Part shown: one piece after another, positions 39,388-47,525 of the stretch
How the letters are laid out: every line of letters begins with the position of its first letter
How positions within the stretch are numbered: the stretch's first letter is position 1
DNA from: JABDQZ01 sp050049775
GTDB lineage: Bacteria > Pseudomonadota > Gammaproteobacteria > Chromatiales > Chromatiaceae
Length of the DNA stretch: 64,000 bases
Assembly: GCA_050049775.1 (NCBI GenBank)
Contig: JASFVP010000012.1
Span: forward strand, 1-64,000
Reading direction: 5' to 3'
Made by a program: the position numbers and the translations under genes
Notes under the pieces: model-generated
What the model was told of the DNA's origin: nothing
Database searches by the model: none
Seen by the model: the letters and a program-made list of their open reading frames with translations, nothing else

Positions 39388-39595
39388 CGGAATTCTTTGA
39401 CGCTTATCAAGGACCGACGCAGCCGAGATTAGTAGAATTTCACTGTTTTGACTTTCTCTCTCTGCGGCAATCCACTAAGCCCAGCTTGACGACAGTTCAT
39501 GCAGACGCAGGATGCAATGCTGATTTTATCGCAGTGTGCGACCTGCCCAAGCAAACATCAGACAAACAATTGAAAAACGCAAAGGAGTCATGTTC

Positions 39596-40072
39596 ATGCC
39601 CAACCGCACTACACGTCGACTGTTTCTGAAAACATCCATTGCCGCCAGCACCCTGGGTGTTGCACTCGGCGCCGGCCTGCTCAGCCCACGCACCGTCATG
39701 GCCGCCTGGCCGGCAGAAGCCTTCAAAGCCAGAAAAACCCAGCAGGCTCTGCAAGCCCTGATGGGGAATGAAAGCACCTCGCCGTCCGAAAGCATCACCA
39801 TCAAGGCGCCGGACATTGCGGAAAATGGCGCAGTCGTACCGGTCACCATCGACACTTCCATCAATGGCGCCGAATCCATTGCCTTGATTGCCTCAAACAA
39901 CGCCACGCCACTGGTCGCGTCTTTCAATCTTGGCAAGGGCGCCCAGGGTTATGTTTCAACCCGCATCAAAATGGGTAAGACCGGTGATGTGGTTGCCGTT
40001 GTGAAATCCGGCGGAAAGCTGTTCAGCGCCCGCAAAGGCGTAAAAGTCACCATCGGCGGTTGCGGCGGTTAA
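39596..40072 (+). CDS. soxY: SoxY, thiosulfate-oxidation sulfur carrier, 158 aa
   Basis: A Tat signal (TTRRLFLKTSIAAST, with RRLFLK) precedes the SoxY domain, and the C-terminus ends in GGCGG, where the Cys carries covalent sulfur intermediates. SoxYZ is the periplasmic carrier on which thiosulfate sulfur is processed. The ATG at 39596 lies eight bases after AAAGGAG; an ATG six bases upstream is too close to the ribosome site. It is followed by soxZ after 49 bp. No soxA, soxX, soxB or soxCD is present in this window. Confidence 0.96.
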   Translation: MPNRTTRRLFLKTSIAASTLGVALGAGLLSPRTVMAAWPAEAFKARKTQQALQALMGNESTSPSESITIKAPDIAENGAVVPVTIDTSINGAESIALIASNNATPLVASFNLGKGAQGYVSTRIKMGKTGDVVAVVKSGGKLFSARKGVKVTIGGCGG

Positions 40073-40121
40073 CAGCCAGCCAACGACTTTTTGACCAACA
40101 GATTTTCACGAGGAACCCAAC

Positions 40122-40436
40122 ATGGCAAACAACTCAATCAAAATCCGCGCAAAATCCAAAGCTGGCGTTGTCACCGTCAAGGCGCTCATGACCCATCCGA
40201 TGGAAACCGGACTGCGCAAGGACAAAAAAACCGGCGAGCTCATCCCGGCGCATTTCATTCAGGAAATCGTTTGTGAATCCAATGGCAACCAGATCATCAG
40301 TTGCAACTGGAGTGGTGGCATTTCCAAAAACCCGTACCTGTCATTCAAATATGCAGGCAACAAGGGCGATGCGCTGAAACTCGCCTGGACCGACAACATG
40401 GGTGCATCCGAGTCGATCGAAACCAAGGTCAGCTAA
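40122..40436 (+). CDS. soxZ: SoxZ, sulfur carrier partner subunit, 104 aa
   Basis: This is a small immunoglobulin-like beta sandwich protein: IRAKSKAGVVTVKALMTHPME, then HFIQEIVCESNGNQIISCNW (quoted here by IQEIVCESNGNQ) and ISKNPYLSFKYAGNKGDALKL. No signal peptide is present, as usual, since it is exported with SoxY. It pairs with SoxY in the periplasm and holds the carrier arm of SoxY in position. A GAGGA ribosome site precedes the ATG, and a strong terminator follows. Confidence 0.96.
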   Translation: MANNSIKIRAKSKAGVVTVKALMTHPMETGLRKDKKTGELIPAHFIQEIVCESNGNQIISCNWSGGISKNPYLSFKYAGNKGDALKLAWTDNMGASESIETKVS

Positions 40437-40446
40437 TAAACCTGCA

Positions 40447-40472
40447 TCACACCCCGCTGTTGCGGGGTGTGA
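40447..40472 (+). terminator. Hairpin terminator after soxZ
   Basis: A TCACACCCCGC/GCGGGGTGTGA stem of 11 bp with a 4-nt TGTT loop follows the soxZ stop codon by about 10 bp. The T-tract is weak, so it may act partly as a 3' stabiliser. Confidence 0.75.
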
Positions 40473-40556
40473 CCACCAACCAGGTACTAACGTTACTGGA
40501 TTTGTCCGGTCAAACCAGCCGGACCCTTGAATCAACCACGACAGGCTGCGGCCTGT

Positions 40557-42071
40557 TTACTGCGACTTTTTCGGCTCGTCGCTGACCAGATCGCCAAGAT
40601 CAAGGTCATCCATGCCTTCTATCTCGACCGTGGATTGCCGCGGCTTTTCCTTCTCTTCCATCTCGTCGTCGGCATCGCCGTCCAGCACACCAAGATCCAC
40701 CAGCTCATCGGTAAAGTCGGACGCCTCGTCAGCCAGCTCGGCATCCAGTCCGGCGAGGTCGCCGGCCAGGGCATCCAGCTCGGCCAGGTCTTCGTGAAAA
40801 TCGCTGGCGATGTCACTCACCACATCACCGGCGTGCTGCGGTTTTTTATCACTTGCGGATGCGGCTTCTTTTTCAGGTTCCGCGGATTCCTCGCCAATCT
40901 CAATATCAAAATCGTCGGCAACTGCCGCCGCGGGTTCCTCCGGTTCGTCTTCGCCGATTTCGATGTCAAAATCATCTTCAGCGGCCGCCGGGGCTGCGTT
41001 TTTTTCGTCTTCGCCGATTTCAATCAGCTCATCGTCGTCCGCGACAATCTCCAGGTCACCTAAGGCTGCTTTCTCTGCTGGCGGCTCCGGTTCGTCTTCA
41101 CCAATCTCGATTTCCAGATCGTCCGCGACGGCTTCCGGTGCGGCTTTGGCCGCCGCTTGTTCCGGCTGGTCTTGCTCGATTTCAACCAGATCATCAACGT
41201 CAGTAGCCATTTCCAGATCAGCGTCCGCGTCCGGCGCGGGTTTTGATTCGGCGGCCTCTGTTTGCGTCCCGGCTGCGACATCGGCCTCCTGCACATCTAT
41301 TTGCGCAGCGCTGTCACCGTGCTGTTCCAGGATGGCATCATCAATTTCAATCAGTTCATCGCTCGGCTCATCACTGACAGGATCATCCGCGGTTTCAACC
41401 GCCTGTTCAGCTTCCGGCGTGGCGGTTGCCTCAGAGACAGTAGCCGCATCTTCGCCGGCCGTTTTTTCTTCGTCATCCGCATCAACTTCGAAAGCTTCCA
41501 TGATCTTGTCGCCATCCAGCCCGTCCTCATCGGCTTCACCGAACATGGAAGAATACTCATTCAGCATCTTGCCCATGGTATCCATGGTGGTCGACAGATC
41601 ACCGGAAAGCTGCTTGTTTTCCTTCCGCAGATTTTCCAGTTCGCCGTCATCGAGCGCCTCGTCATTCGTTTCCGCAACTGCACCCGCGCCAGCCAGGGCA
41701 TTGTCGAGATCAAGTTTGAGATACGGGCTGATCGCCTGTTCGAATGAAACATTGAAACCGGCCAGCCGGCCGAAATTGCGCTGTACGTACATGTTGGCGA
41801 TGCGCTGATACAGCAGTTTTTCAGCACGATCGATGAACTCGACCTGCGATTCAAGGTAATCGCCCTGCAACCCGTAACGACTCAGGGCGTCGCGTATCTG
41901 CTCCTCTCGCCGGCCCCGATCTTCCCCGACACGCTCCAGCAGCAGCTTCGCCGCCTTTTTATCCTTGTGCTTGCGCGCCGCCCTGGCCGCCACAAACATA
42001 AACAGCCCGCCGGCCAGCAGGAAGGTCAGTTCCGCCCAGACGATCAAAATAATGAGGTTCATCTCCACCAT
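40557..42071 (-). CDS. Acidic repeat protein with N-terminal membrane anchor, 504 aa
   Basis: One membrane segment near the start (LIILIVWAELTFLLAGGLFMF) is followed by a basic helical stretch, a coiled-coil-like region (KLLYQRIANMYVQRNFGRL, then ENLRKENKQLSGDLS), and a long Asp/Glu/Ala/Pro-rich region. The latter holds at least four copies of the acidic motif DDFDIEIGEDEPE or close variants (DDLEIEIGEDEPE, DDELIEIGEDE, DDFDIEIGEESAE), and the end contains MDDLDLGDLVSDEP. The start codon overlaps the stop of the VWA gene (TAATG), so the two are translationally coupled. No family was recognised; a docking or scaffold role is inferred from the repeats. Confidence 0.75.
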   Translation of the reverse strand: MVEMNLIILIVWAELTFLLAGGLFMFVAARAARKHKDKKAAKLLLERVGEDRGRREEQIRDALSRYGLQGDYLESQVEFIDRAEKLLYQRIANMYVQRNFGRLAGFNVSFEQAISPYLKLDLDNALAGAGAVAETNDEALDDGELENLRKENKQLSGDLSTTMDTMGKMLNEYSSMFGEADEDGLDGDKIMEAFEVDADDEEKTAGEDAATVSEATATPEAEQAVETADDPVSDEPSDELIEIDDAILEQHGDSAAQIDVQEADVAAGTQTEAAESKPAPDADADLEMATDVDDLVEIEQDQPEQAAAKAAPEAVADDLEIEIGEDEPEPPAEKAALGDLEIVADDDELIEIGEDEKNAAPAAAEDDFDIEIGEDEPEEPAAAVADDFDIEIGEESAEPEKEAASASDKKPQHAGDVVSDIASDFHEDLAELDALAGDLAGLDAELADEASDFTDELVDLGVLDGDADDEMEEKEKPRQSTVEIEGMDDLDLGDLVSDEPKKSQ

Positions 42072-44059
42072 TATTTTTCTGCCTCGGCAGAGATATCGAT
42101 GGCGGTCTCATCCGCTTCATCGGCAGCAACCGTCTCGTCAGCGTCTGCTGCGGGTTGGGCCTTCTTTTTGCTATCGTCACCGGATTCGGCCGATTTGTCC
42201 GCTGCCGGCTTGCCGGCGTCTGCCAGCTCATCTTCATCAAACAGGTTCAGGTCTTCTTCCTCGGGACTGCTGCGCATAAACCACCAGACCCCCACACCGA
42301 TCAGGATCAGCAGCAGATTGCCACCGCCAATCGCCAGACCGATCATGGTCCAATCGGTTTCTTCTTTCTTTTTCTTTTCTTTTTTGGGTTTCGGTTTTTC
42401 TGCTTCGGCTTCAGCCTGTGGTTCAGGCTCAGGCTCGGCGGCCACAACTTTCTCCGGTTTGGGTGGTTCCGGCTTTTGCACCACCGGCTTTGCCAGACCC
42501 TCGATCTCGACCGTGTCCGGCTGGTAGGCAAAATCGTTGCCGGACAAGGTCTTGCCGGAAACATTCACCACGGCAAAATGTTGTCCTTCGATAACGGTTT
42601 TATCGACTTCCGCCTGCATAACCGCATTCTGCAGCGATCCAAACTCCAGTTTGGTGCGTTTACCGCTGACATCTTCCAGCCAGGCGTCGCTGGCCAGTTC
42701 TGCCGTGTTGACGACTTCCGGGTCAAACTGCAGCTTGAGCACGGCCTTGTCGCTGCTGGCCAAATCTACAACTTCAAGTGTGACCGGTTCAACAATCTGG
42801 GTCGCCTGACGACGCTCACGCACAAATGTCCGGCCATCGGCGCTGATGATTAATTCCACCTTGCCCTTGTCGAGTCCCTCACCAAGGCGCAGACTGAATT
42901 TGCCATCACCGGCCTGTTCATCCGGCTCATGGCCATCGTCACGCAGCGGCTGCGGCTCGCCTTCGACGCCACGATAAAACTGTGCGGCAGATACATTGAC
43001 CACATCCAGGAACTGTTGCTTGGTAATAACTTTTCCCTGGTCGCTAAAGTGGGCGTACACCGGAATCGCTTCACCCAGTGCCAGACGGTTGGGAATGTCC
43101 GAGGTTTTCATTTTCAGGTTGGTCACCACCATGACGCGGTTGTCCGGGTCCATATCCGCCTGGATGGTCCACTCACCGGCCGCCGGTTTGTTGATGGTGA
43201 TCAGGTCATAGCCTTCATCGCGGTGCCAGGAGACATTCTTCGGCGTTTTCTGCGCATCAAAAATCTCACCACCCGGCGTCATGATTTTGGTGACATCGGC
43301 ATCAGGCTTGCTGAACACCAGCAAGGTGGCTTCATCGATGCTGTTGTCGAGTTTGAATTTGTTGCCAACCAGCGGCACGGCATCGGGCTTGCCTACCTTT
43401 TCAAACATGCGCAGGAAAACCCGCTGCAATTCATCGGCGCTGTTGACCTGTTCATACCAGCCGCCAGTCATCTCCGACAGACTTTTCATGAGTTCGTGGT
43501 CGGCGCGGTCGGACAGGGCAATCGTATGAATCTTGCCACCCTGTTGCTGGATGCGCGGTCCCAGCTCCTCAAGGATACGTTTGCGTGATGCGTCATTGAG
43601 CTTGCTGGATTTGGAGATGTCGACCATGCCATCGGTCAGCAGGATCAGGTTGCGACGATAGGCGTTGTTCGGACCGTCCCAGTCGGCGGTAGCGCGTTGC
43701 ATGACATCTTCGATGTTGGTGAACTGCCCGGGCGAACTGATTTTGTCAGAAACCTCCCTGGCCTTGCTTTTCCAGCTGTCGTTGATTACCCCCAGCGGCA
43801 CCAGCATGTTGGTGTACTGCGCAAAGGTCCAGACACCGGCGCGATTGTCATTCGGCATCAGGCCGACGATCAGCCGCAGTGCGGAACGACGCAGGTTTTT
43901 CGGGTCGTTCTGCTTCATACTGCCCGAAATATCGATGAGTATGCGGGTATCGGCTGCTTCGGGTTCAGCCGCCTGCAATGGCGTAAACAAAAAAGCCAGC
44001 AGAATAACCAGCATCCAGCTTTGGTGGAAAACAATCCTCATGACACGCATCCAGTTCAA
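42071..44059 (-). CDS. Membrane-anchored VWA-domain protein, 662 aa
   Basis: A signal sequence (IVFHQSWMLVILLAFLFTPLQA) precedes a VWA domain with an intact MIDAS (ILIDISGSMKQND) and the LLTDGMVDISKS metal-site loop. The mid-region is beta-rich (WTIQADMDPDNRVMVV, KFSLRLGEGLDKGKVELIIS), then a Pro/Glu/Lys-rich linker (residues about 530-575) leads to a membrane segment (IGLAIGGGNLLLILIGVGVW) and an acidic cytoplasmic tail. The layout resembles the TIGR03503-type proteins of marine gammaproteobacteria, but I cannot confirm it. Adhesion or complex assembly outside the membrane is plausible. It is coupled to the acidic repeat protein. Confidence 0.82.
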   Translation of the reverse strand: MNWMRVMRIVFHQSWMLVILLAFLFTPLQAAEPEAADTRILIDISGSMKQNDPKNLRRSALRLIVGLMPNDNRAGVWTFAQYTNMLVPLGVINDSWKSKAREVSDKISSPGQFTNIEDVMQRATADWDGPNNAYRRNLILLTDGMVDISKSSKLNDASRKRILEELGPRIQQQGGKIHTIALSDRADHELMKSLSEMTGGWYEQVNSADELQRVFLRMFEKVGKPDAVPLVGNKFKLDNSIDEATLLVFSKPDADVTKIMTPGGEIFDAQKTPKNVSWHRDEGYDLITINKPAAGEWTIQADMDPDNRVMVVTNLKMKTSDIPNRLALGEAIPVYAHFSDQGKVITKQQFLDVVNVSAAQFYRGVEGEPQPLRDDGHEPDEQAGDGKFSLRLGEGLDKGKVELIISADGRTFVRERRQATQIVEPVTLEVVDLASSDKAVLKLQFDPEVVNTAELASDAWLEDVSGKRTKLEFGSLQNAVMQAEVDKTVIEGQHFAVVNVSGKTLSGNDFAYQPDTVEIEGLAKPVVQKPEPPKPEKVVAAEPEPEPQAEAEAEKPKPKKEKKKKEETDWTMIGLAIGGGNLLLILIGVGVWWFMRSSPEEEDLNLFDEDELADAGKPAADKSAESGDDSKKKAQPAADADETVAADEADETAIDISAEAEK

Positions 44060-44145
44060 TTCCTTATAGTTGTGAAATGGATAACGGCGGTTTCTACTGG
44101 GACTTTAAGGATTATTAATACGCTTCAAACACTTCCGGCAAACAG

Positions 44146-44502
44146 TTACATCAATTGCGCCACGGTTTCACCGGAGAGTCCGAGCACTTGCATGCCCAGT
44201 TGCAATGCCTGCTCGGCAAAAACGTCCAGATCGCGCCACTGGTCTCCCTGGTCGACCACTTCGGACATGGCGCTGTTGACGACACGCACCTGATGGCTGC
44301 CGGCATGACGCTGATTGGGCGGAACTTTTTCCGCACAGACATACAACACCGGCTGTGCCGCGCCATCCGGCACAAAGGCCATGATGTACTGATAGTTGGT
44401 ATTATCACCGCTGTCCACCTCACCAAGCAGGGTGACGGCGTATTCAGCGATCTGGTAACGCTTTTTCGGAATCGCGGTTTTTATGACAGGAAACTGGCTC
44501 AT
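44146..44502 (-). CDS. Hypothetical protein, 118 aa
   Basis: A small soluble protein with strand-rich N-terminal half (YQIAEYAVTLLGEVDSGDNT, then YIMAFVPDGAAQPVLYVCAE) and a helical C-terminal half (DLDVFAEQALQLGMQVLGLS). One Cys is present. It has no signal peptide. It lies upstream of the VWA gene on the same strand after 86 bp, and left of psiE. No family was recognised. Confidence 0.7.
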   Translation of the reverse strand: MSQFPVIKTAIPKKRYQIAEYAVTLLGEVDSGDNTNYQYIMAFVPDGAAQPVLYVCAEKVPPNQRHAGSHQVRVVNSAMSEVVDQGDQWRDLDVFAEQALQLGMQVLGLSGETVAQLM

Positions 44503-44544
44503 GGTTTCAGACTACAGTGTTACGAAATACAAAGGCGCAAACGG

Positions 44545-44988
44545 CTAGAGATCATCGTCCTTGCGTGCGGTCATGACATCGGTTTCGGCATTGGCGCTGG
44601 AGTATTTGTTCGAACCGATTTTCAGCACCAGCACCGCCAGGCTCAGAATCAGTATCGCAGTCGTCATCATGAGCATGTGCATGTCATCCATTTCCTTGAC
44701 ATCCACCGCCAGCACCCGTGTCAAAGCGGTGATGGCGATATAGATGAGGAAACGCACCGGCATGCGCTTGGTCTTGAAATAAATACCGACCATGGCGCCC
44801 AGCTCGAGATAGATGAACAACAACAGCACATCCTTGATGCTCGGCCCACCGTGTTCCAGGATCTGGAACACCTCATGCCAGGAGGCCCAGATGATGCTGG
44901 CGCCAACCACAAACAGGCCGATCAGATGGAAACCCTCAACCAGAATATCGCCAAAATTTTCAATAAAATGAAACGGTTTTTTCAGCAT
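44545..44988 (-). CDS. psiE: PsiE-family membrane protein, 147 aa
   Basis: Four membrane segments are visible (LVEGFHLIGLFVVGASIIWA, VLLLFIYLELGAMVGIYF, VRFLIYIAITALTRVLAVDV and MLMMTTAILILSLAVLVLKI). This is the pattern of PsiE (phosphate-starvation-inducible protein E); the motif LEHGGPSIKDVLLLFIYLEL is typical (quoted as LEHGGPSIKDVLLLF). Role in the family is unclear beyond phosphate-starvation expression. It stands alone with no clear operon partner. Confidence 0.85.
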   Translation of the reverse strand: MLKKPFHFIENFGDILVEGFHLIGLFVVGASIIWASWHEVFQILEHGGPSIKDVLLLFIYLELGAMVGIYFKTKRMPVRFLIYIAITALTRVLAVDVKEMDDMHMLMMTTAILILSLAVLVLKIGSNKYSSANAETDVMTARKDDDL

Positions 44989-45171
44989 GCCAGCCCCCTT
45001 TTTGTAATTATGGGACCAAGAGTAACCGAGACGGCGTGGTTTGCAAAAAAAGCCTGCGTATTTTTGCCCGCCAGAGACCCCTGATTTCCTCCGGACATTA
45101 GCCTCCGCTGGCGGCGATCTGATGCTAGAATCCGCTGCACGAGAAAATCACAGCAGCTGAAGGAAACCATC

Positions 45172-45399
45172 ATGCCCTACTTTGTCTATCGCATTACTGA
45201 AAATGACAATGTAAAACACCTGGAACACATCGAGACATTCAGCAAATACCAGGAAGCCAAGCAACTGGTGCGCTCTCAAAGGGCCGAAAAAGCGGCTGAT
45301 GATAGCGGCGACTACCGCATGATTTTTGCAAAAAGCGAAATCGAGGCGGAAACCCTGCTCAAGGCGCCACGCGACGAACGCGTCATCGGCGAAGACTAG
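45172..45399 (+). CDS. Hypothetical small protein, 75 aa
   Basis: A short charged protein starting MPYFVYRITENDNVKHLEHI with a helical Lys/Glu-rich body (KYQEAKQLVRSQRAEKAADD, then IFAKSEIEAETLLKAPRDE). It resembles small helical proteins seen beside thiol-redox genes in sulfur oxidisers, but no family can be named. An AAGGAAACC ribosome site precedes the ATG. It converges with the thioredoxin-like gene at 45409. Confidence 0.75.
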   Translation: MPYFVYRITENDNVKHLEHIETFSKYQEAKQLVRSQRAEKAADDSGDYRMIFAKSEIEAETLLKAPRDERVIGED

Positions 45400-45408
45400 G
45401 CCTGATCA

Positions 45409-45936
45409 CTATAAGGCCAGCCCCGCCAGCCACAGGCGCAAACGCAGACCGATTTCGGTGCTGTAACCGACCTCGACAAACTCCACCTCGCCGGCCGGGT
45501 TAATGACGAAACTGGTCGGCACACCACGCACTCCCCATTGCCGGGCAATGTCACCGGCTTCGTCCACAAGCACCGGGAACGTCAACTTGTGCTGCTGCAG
45601 ATAATCGCCGACTTCATCGGCATCACCGGATTGCATCGCGATTGTCAGCACCGGGCGGGAATCCGCAATGGCCTGAATATTATTTTGTTCGAGTTGACAC
45701 ATCGGACACCAACTGGCCCAGAAGTGCACCAGCACCGGCTCTTCCAGCTGTTGCAGATCAAAGGATTGCCCGCTCAGCGTCTGCACGGACAACAACGGCG
45801 CCGGACCGGAAACCGCATGCCGGCTTTTGAAAAAATTGACCGTGTAGATGACCACGACAAACAGCAGCAAGTAGATCAGCCACTGGCCGAGGCTTTTGCG
45901 GATTTTCTTCAGTACGGAAGCGACAGACTGACTCAT
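45409..45936 (-). CDS. TlpA/ScsD-like membrane-anchored thioredoxin, 175 aa
   Basis: An N-terminal anchor (WLIYLLLFVVVIYTVNFF) places the thioredoxin domain in the periplasm. The active site is CPMC (FWASWCPMCQLEQNNIQAI, quoted as FWASWCPMCQLEQNN), and the cis-Pro is in WGVRGVPTSFVINPAG. The protein is expected to reduce disulfides in the envelope, as in cytochrome c maturation or Scs pathways. Length is normal for the ScsD group. No ccm genes are adjacent. Confidence 0.9.
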   Translation of the reverse strand: MSQSVASVLKKIRKSLGQWLIYLLLFVVVIYTVNFFKSRHAVSGPAPLLSVQTLSGQSFDLQQLEEPVLVHFWASWCPMCQLEQNNIQAIADSRPVLTIAMQSGDADEVGDYLQQHKLTFPVLVDEAGDIARQWGVRGVPTSFVINPAGEVEFVEVGYSTEIGLRLRLWLAGLAL

Positions 45937-45959
45937 GAACCGGGCCGAGAGCCTGCCAA

Positions 45960-46604
45960 TCAGCTGCGTTTGCTGCGGTTTTGCTTGTAAAAACGCATCA
46001 CCTTGAGGACGTAATTCTGCGTTTCCGGATAATCGGGAATGCGATTGCCGGAACGGATCACAGCATTCTCACCGGCATTGTAGGCCGCGATGGCAAGACG
46101 CATATTGTAATCAAACTGCACCAGCAGATCACGCAGATAATTGGCGCCGGCCAGCAGGTTTTGCTGCGGGTCACGCCGGTCATTGACACCATAACGTTTG
46201 GCCGTGGCAGGCATCAACTGCATCAGCCCGACCGCACCCTTGCGTGATACCGCATTCGGATCATAGGCGGACTCGGCCTGCACCACGGCGTGCAACAGTT
46301 CCGGATGCAAACGGGTTTTTTCTGCAACCGTATGGATCAACGGTGTGAAGCGTTTACGATTGGCTTTGGCGGCGGCCAGATTGATGCGGGATGAGGATTT
46401 TGCCGCAGGCGCTGTGGTTTTCTTTTGGTCGGAAAAATGATGCAACAGGTGATACTGCCGGCCTTTCATGGGCGAATCGGTGAAGTAAATTCGCCCTTCA
46501 GCGTCGGTGTACTTGTAGATATCGGCGACACCGCCCAGCGGCTGGACCAGCAATAATACTGCCGCCAGCGATAGCAGAAACCGCTTGTGATGTCGTATGC
46601 CCAT
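45960..46604 (-). CDS. Lytic transglycosylase with DUF4124 N-terminal region, 214 aa
   Basis: A signal peptide (FLLSLAAVLLLVQPLGGVA) is followed by a DUF4124-type segment (DIYKYTDAEGRIYFTDSPM) and the SLT catalytic domain. The catalytic Glu is in VVQAESAYDPNAVSRKGAVG, with LMQLMPATAKRYGV and NLLAGANYLRDLL, then YNAGENAVIRSG. It cleaves peptidoglycan glycan strands in the periplasm. The ATG at 46602-46604 (MGIRHHK) is chosen as the start of the signal peptide; the upstream frame of 134 codons overlaps the YchJ gene and is not conserved. Confidence 0.9.
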   Translation of the reverse strand: MGIRHHKRFLLSLAAVLLLVQPLGGVADIYKYTDAEGRIYFTDSPMKGRQYHLLHHFSDQKKTTAPAAKSSSRINLAAAKANRKRFTPLIHTVAEKTRLHPELLHAVVQAESAYDPNAVSRKGAVGLMQLMPATAKRYGVNDRRDPQQNLLAGANYLRDLLVQFDYNMRLAIAAYNAGENAVIRSGNRIPDYPETQNYVLKVMRFYKQNRSKRS

Positions 46605-46638
46605 AACCCTCAGCATAGCGGCAAAAACAGCGAAAACC

Positions 46639-47124
46639 TTAACGGCCGCAGCATTTTTTGTATTTTTTACCGGAACCGCAAGGACAGGGATCATTGCGGC
46701 CAACTTTGGCTTCGTGCCGCACGGTTTCGGGTTTCGGCATGTCGCCGTCGACGTAATACCAGCGACCGTCGACTTTCTCAAAACGGCTGATTTCGTGCAC
46801 TTGGCGCGTGACGCCCTTATCGCGATAACTGGCACGAAACTCGACCACACCGGTCGCATCGTCCGCACCACCCTGTTCGGTGGCGACAATCTCCAGCCCC
46901 AGCCAATCCGACTCTTTGGCCCACTTGCGCGCCGCATTAATGTCATGATCTTCACGATGCTGCGGATGCAGGCTGTCGTGCAAATATTCAACCTGTTCGC
47001 TGGCATAGGCGCTGTAGCGCGAGCGCATCAGCTGTTCAGCCGTTTCCGGCAAACTGTTACCGAGAATGAAAGGCTCGCAACAATCGGCAAATTCCCGTCC
47101 ACTACCGCACGGACACAAACTCAT
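46639..47124 (-). CDS. YchJ-family protein with two SEC-C motifs, 161 aa
   Basis: The chain begins with SLCPCGSGREFADCC and ends with NDPCPCGSGKKYKKCCGR, both SEC-C zinc-binding motifs; the middle matches the NTF2-like YchJ domain (RSRYSAYASEQVEYLHDSLH, then ARKWAKESDWLGLEI and VVEFRASYRDKGV). Zinc is expected in both ends. The function of YchJ proteins is unclear. The ATG at 47122-47124 (MSLCPCGSG) is chosen; upstream codons lack conserved content. It lies just before the transglycosylase gene. Confidence 0.93.
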   Translation of the reverse strand: MSLCPCGSGREFADCCEPFILGNSLPETAEQLMRSRYSAYASEQVEYLHDSLHPQHREDHDINAARKWAKESDWLGLEIVATEQGGADDATGVVEFRASYRDKGVTRQVHEISRFEKVDGRWYYVDGDMPKPETVRHEAKVGRNDPCPCGSGKKYKKCCGR

Positions 47125-47227
47125 CTTGTTTCTCCACTGGGCTGCTAAAATGATGCAACGCATTATGCCAAAAGCGGCGACGGATTATAATTGCGCGCTG
47201 CTCACCACTGCGATTGCCGGAAAATTC

Positions 47228-47521
47228 ATGGATAACGTCATTGTCTGGATCATCATTGCCGCATTCTACGCGCCGTTGCATTTCATTCCGCCGATTCTGC
47301 TGGTGGTGTTCAAAAGCCCGGTCGAGCAACGCCGCAGCAGCATGATGCATTCGGCCATCGACTGTGCCGTTTCCATGTTGCTGGCGTTTGGGCTGGTGTT
47401 TTATTTCGGTGTGGACCAAATCATGTTGGCCATGGTGATCCTGCTGCTGGCGCTGCTGTTGCCCTACATCCGCGTCGTGCGGGTACTGCTGCAAAGCCGT
47501 TCGACCGAATCGGCGGACTGA
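47228..47521 (+). CDS. Small hypothetical membrane protein, 97 aa
   Basis: Three hydrophobic segments are present (VIVWIIIAAFYAPLHFIPPI, AIDCAVSMLLAFGLVFYFGV, QIMLAMVILLLALLLPYIRV). Charged residues lie in the loops (KSPVEQRRSS). It ends in RSTESAD. The ATG at 47228 begins the first membrane segment. It converges with hrpA, whose 3' end is 4 bp away. No family was recognised. Confidence 0.75.
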   Translation: MDNVIVWIIIAAFYAPLHFIPPILLVVFKSPVEQRRSSMMHSAIDCAVSMLLAFGLVFYFGVDQIMLAMVILLLALLLPYIRVVRVLLQSRSTESAD

Positions 47522-47525
47522 GCGG

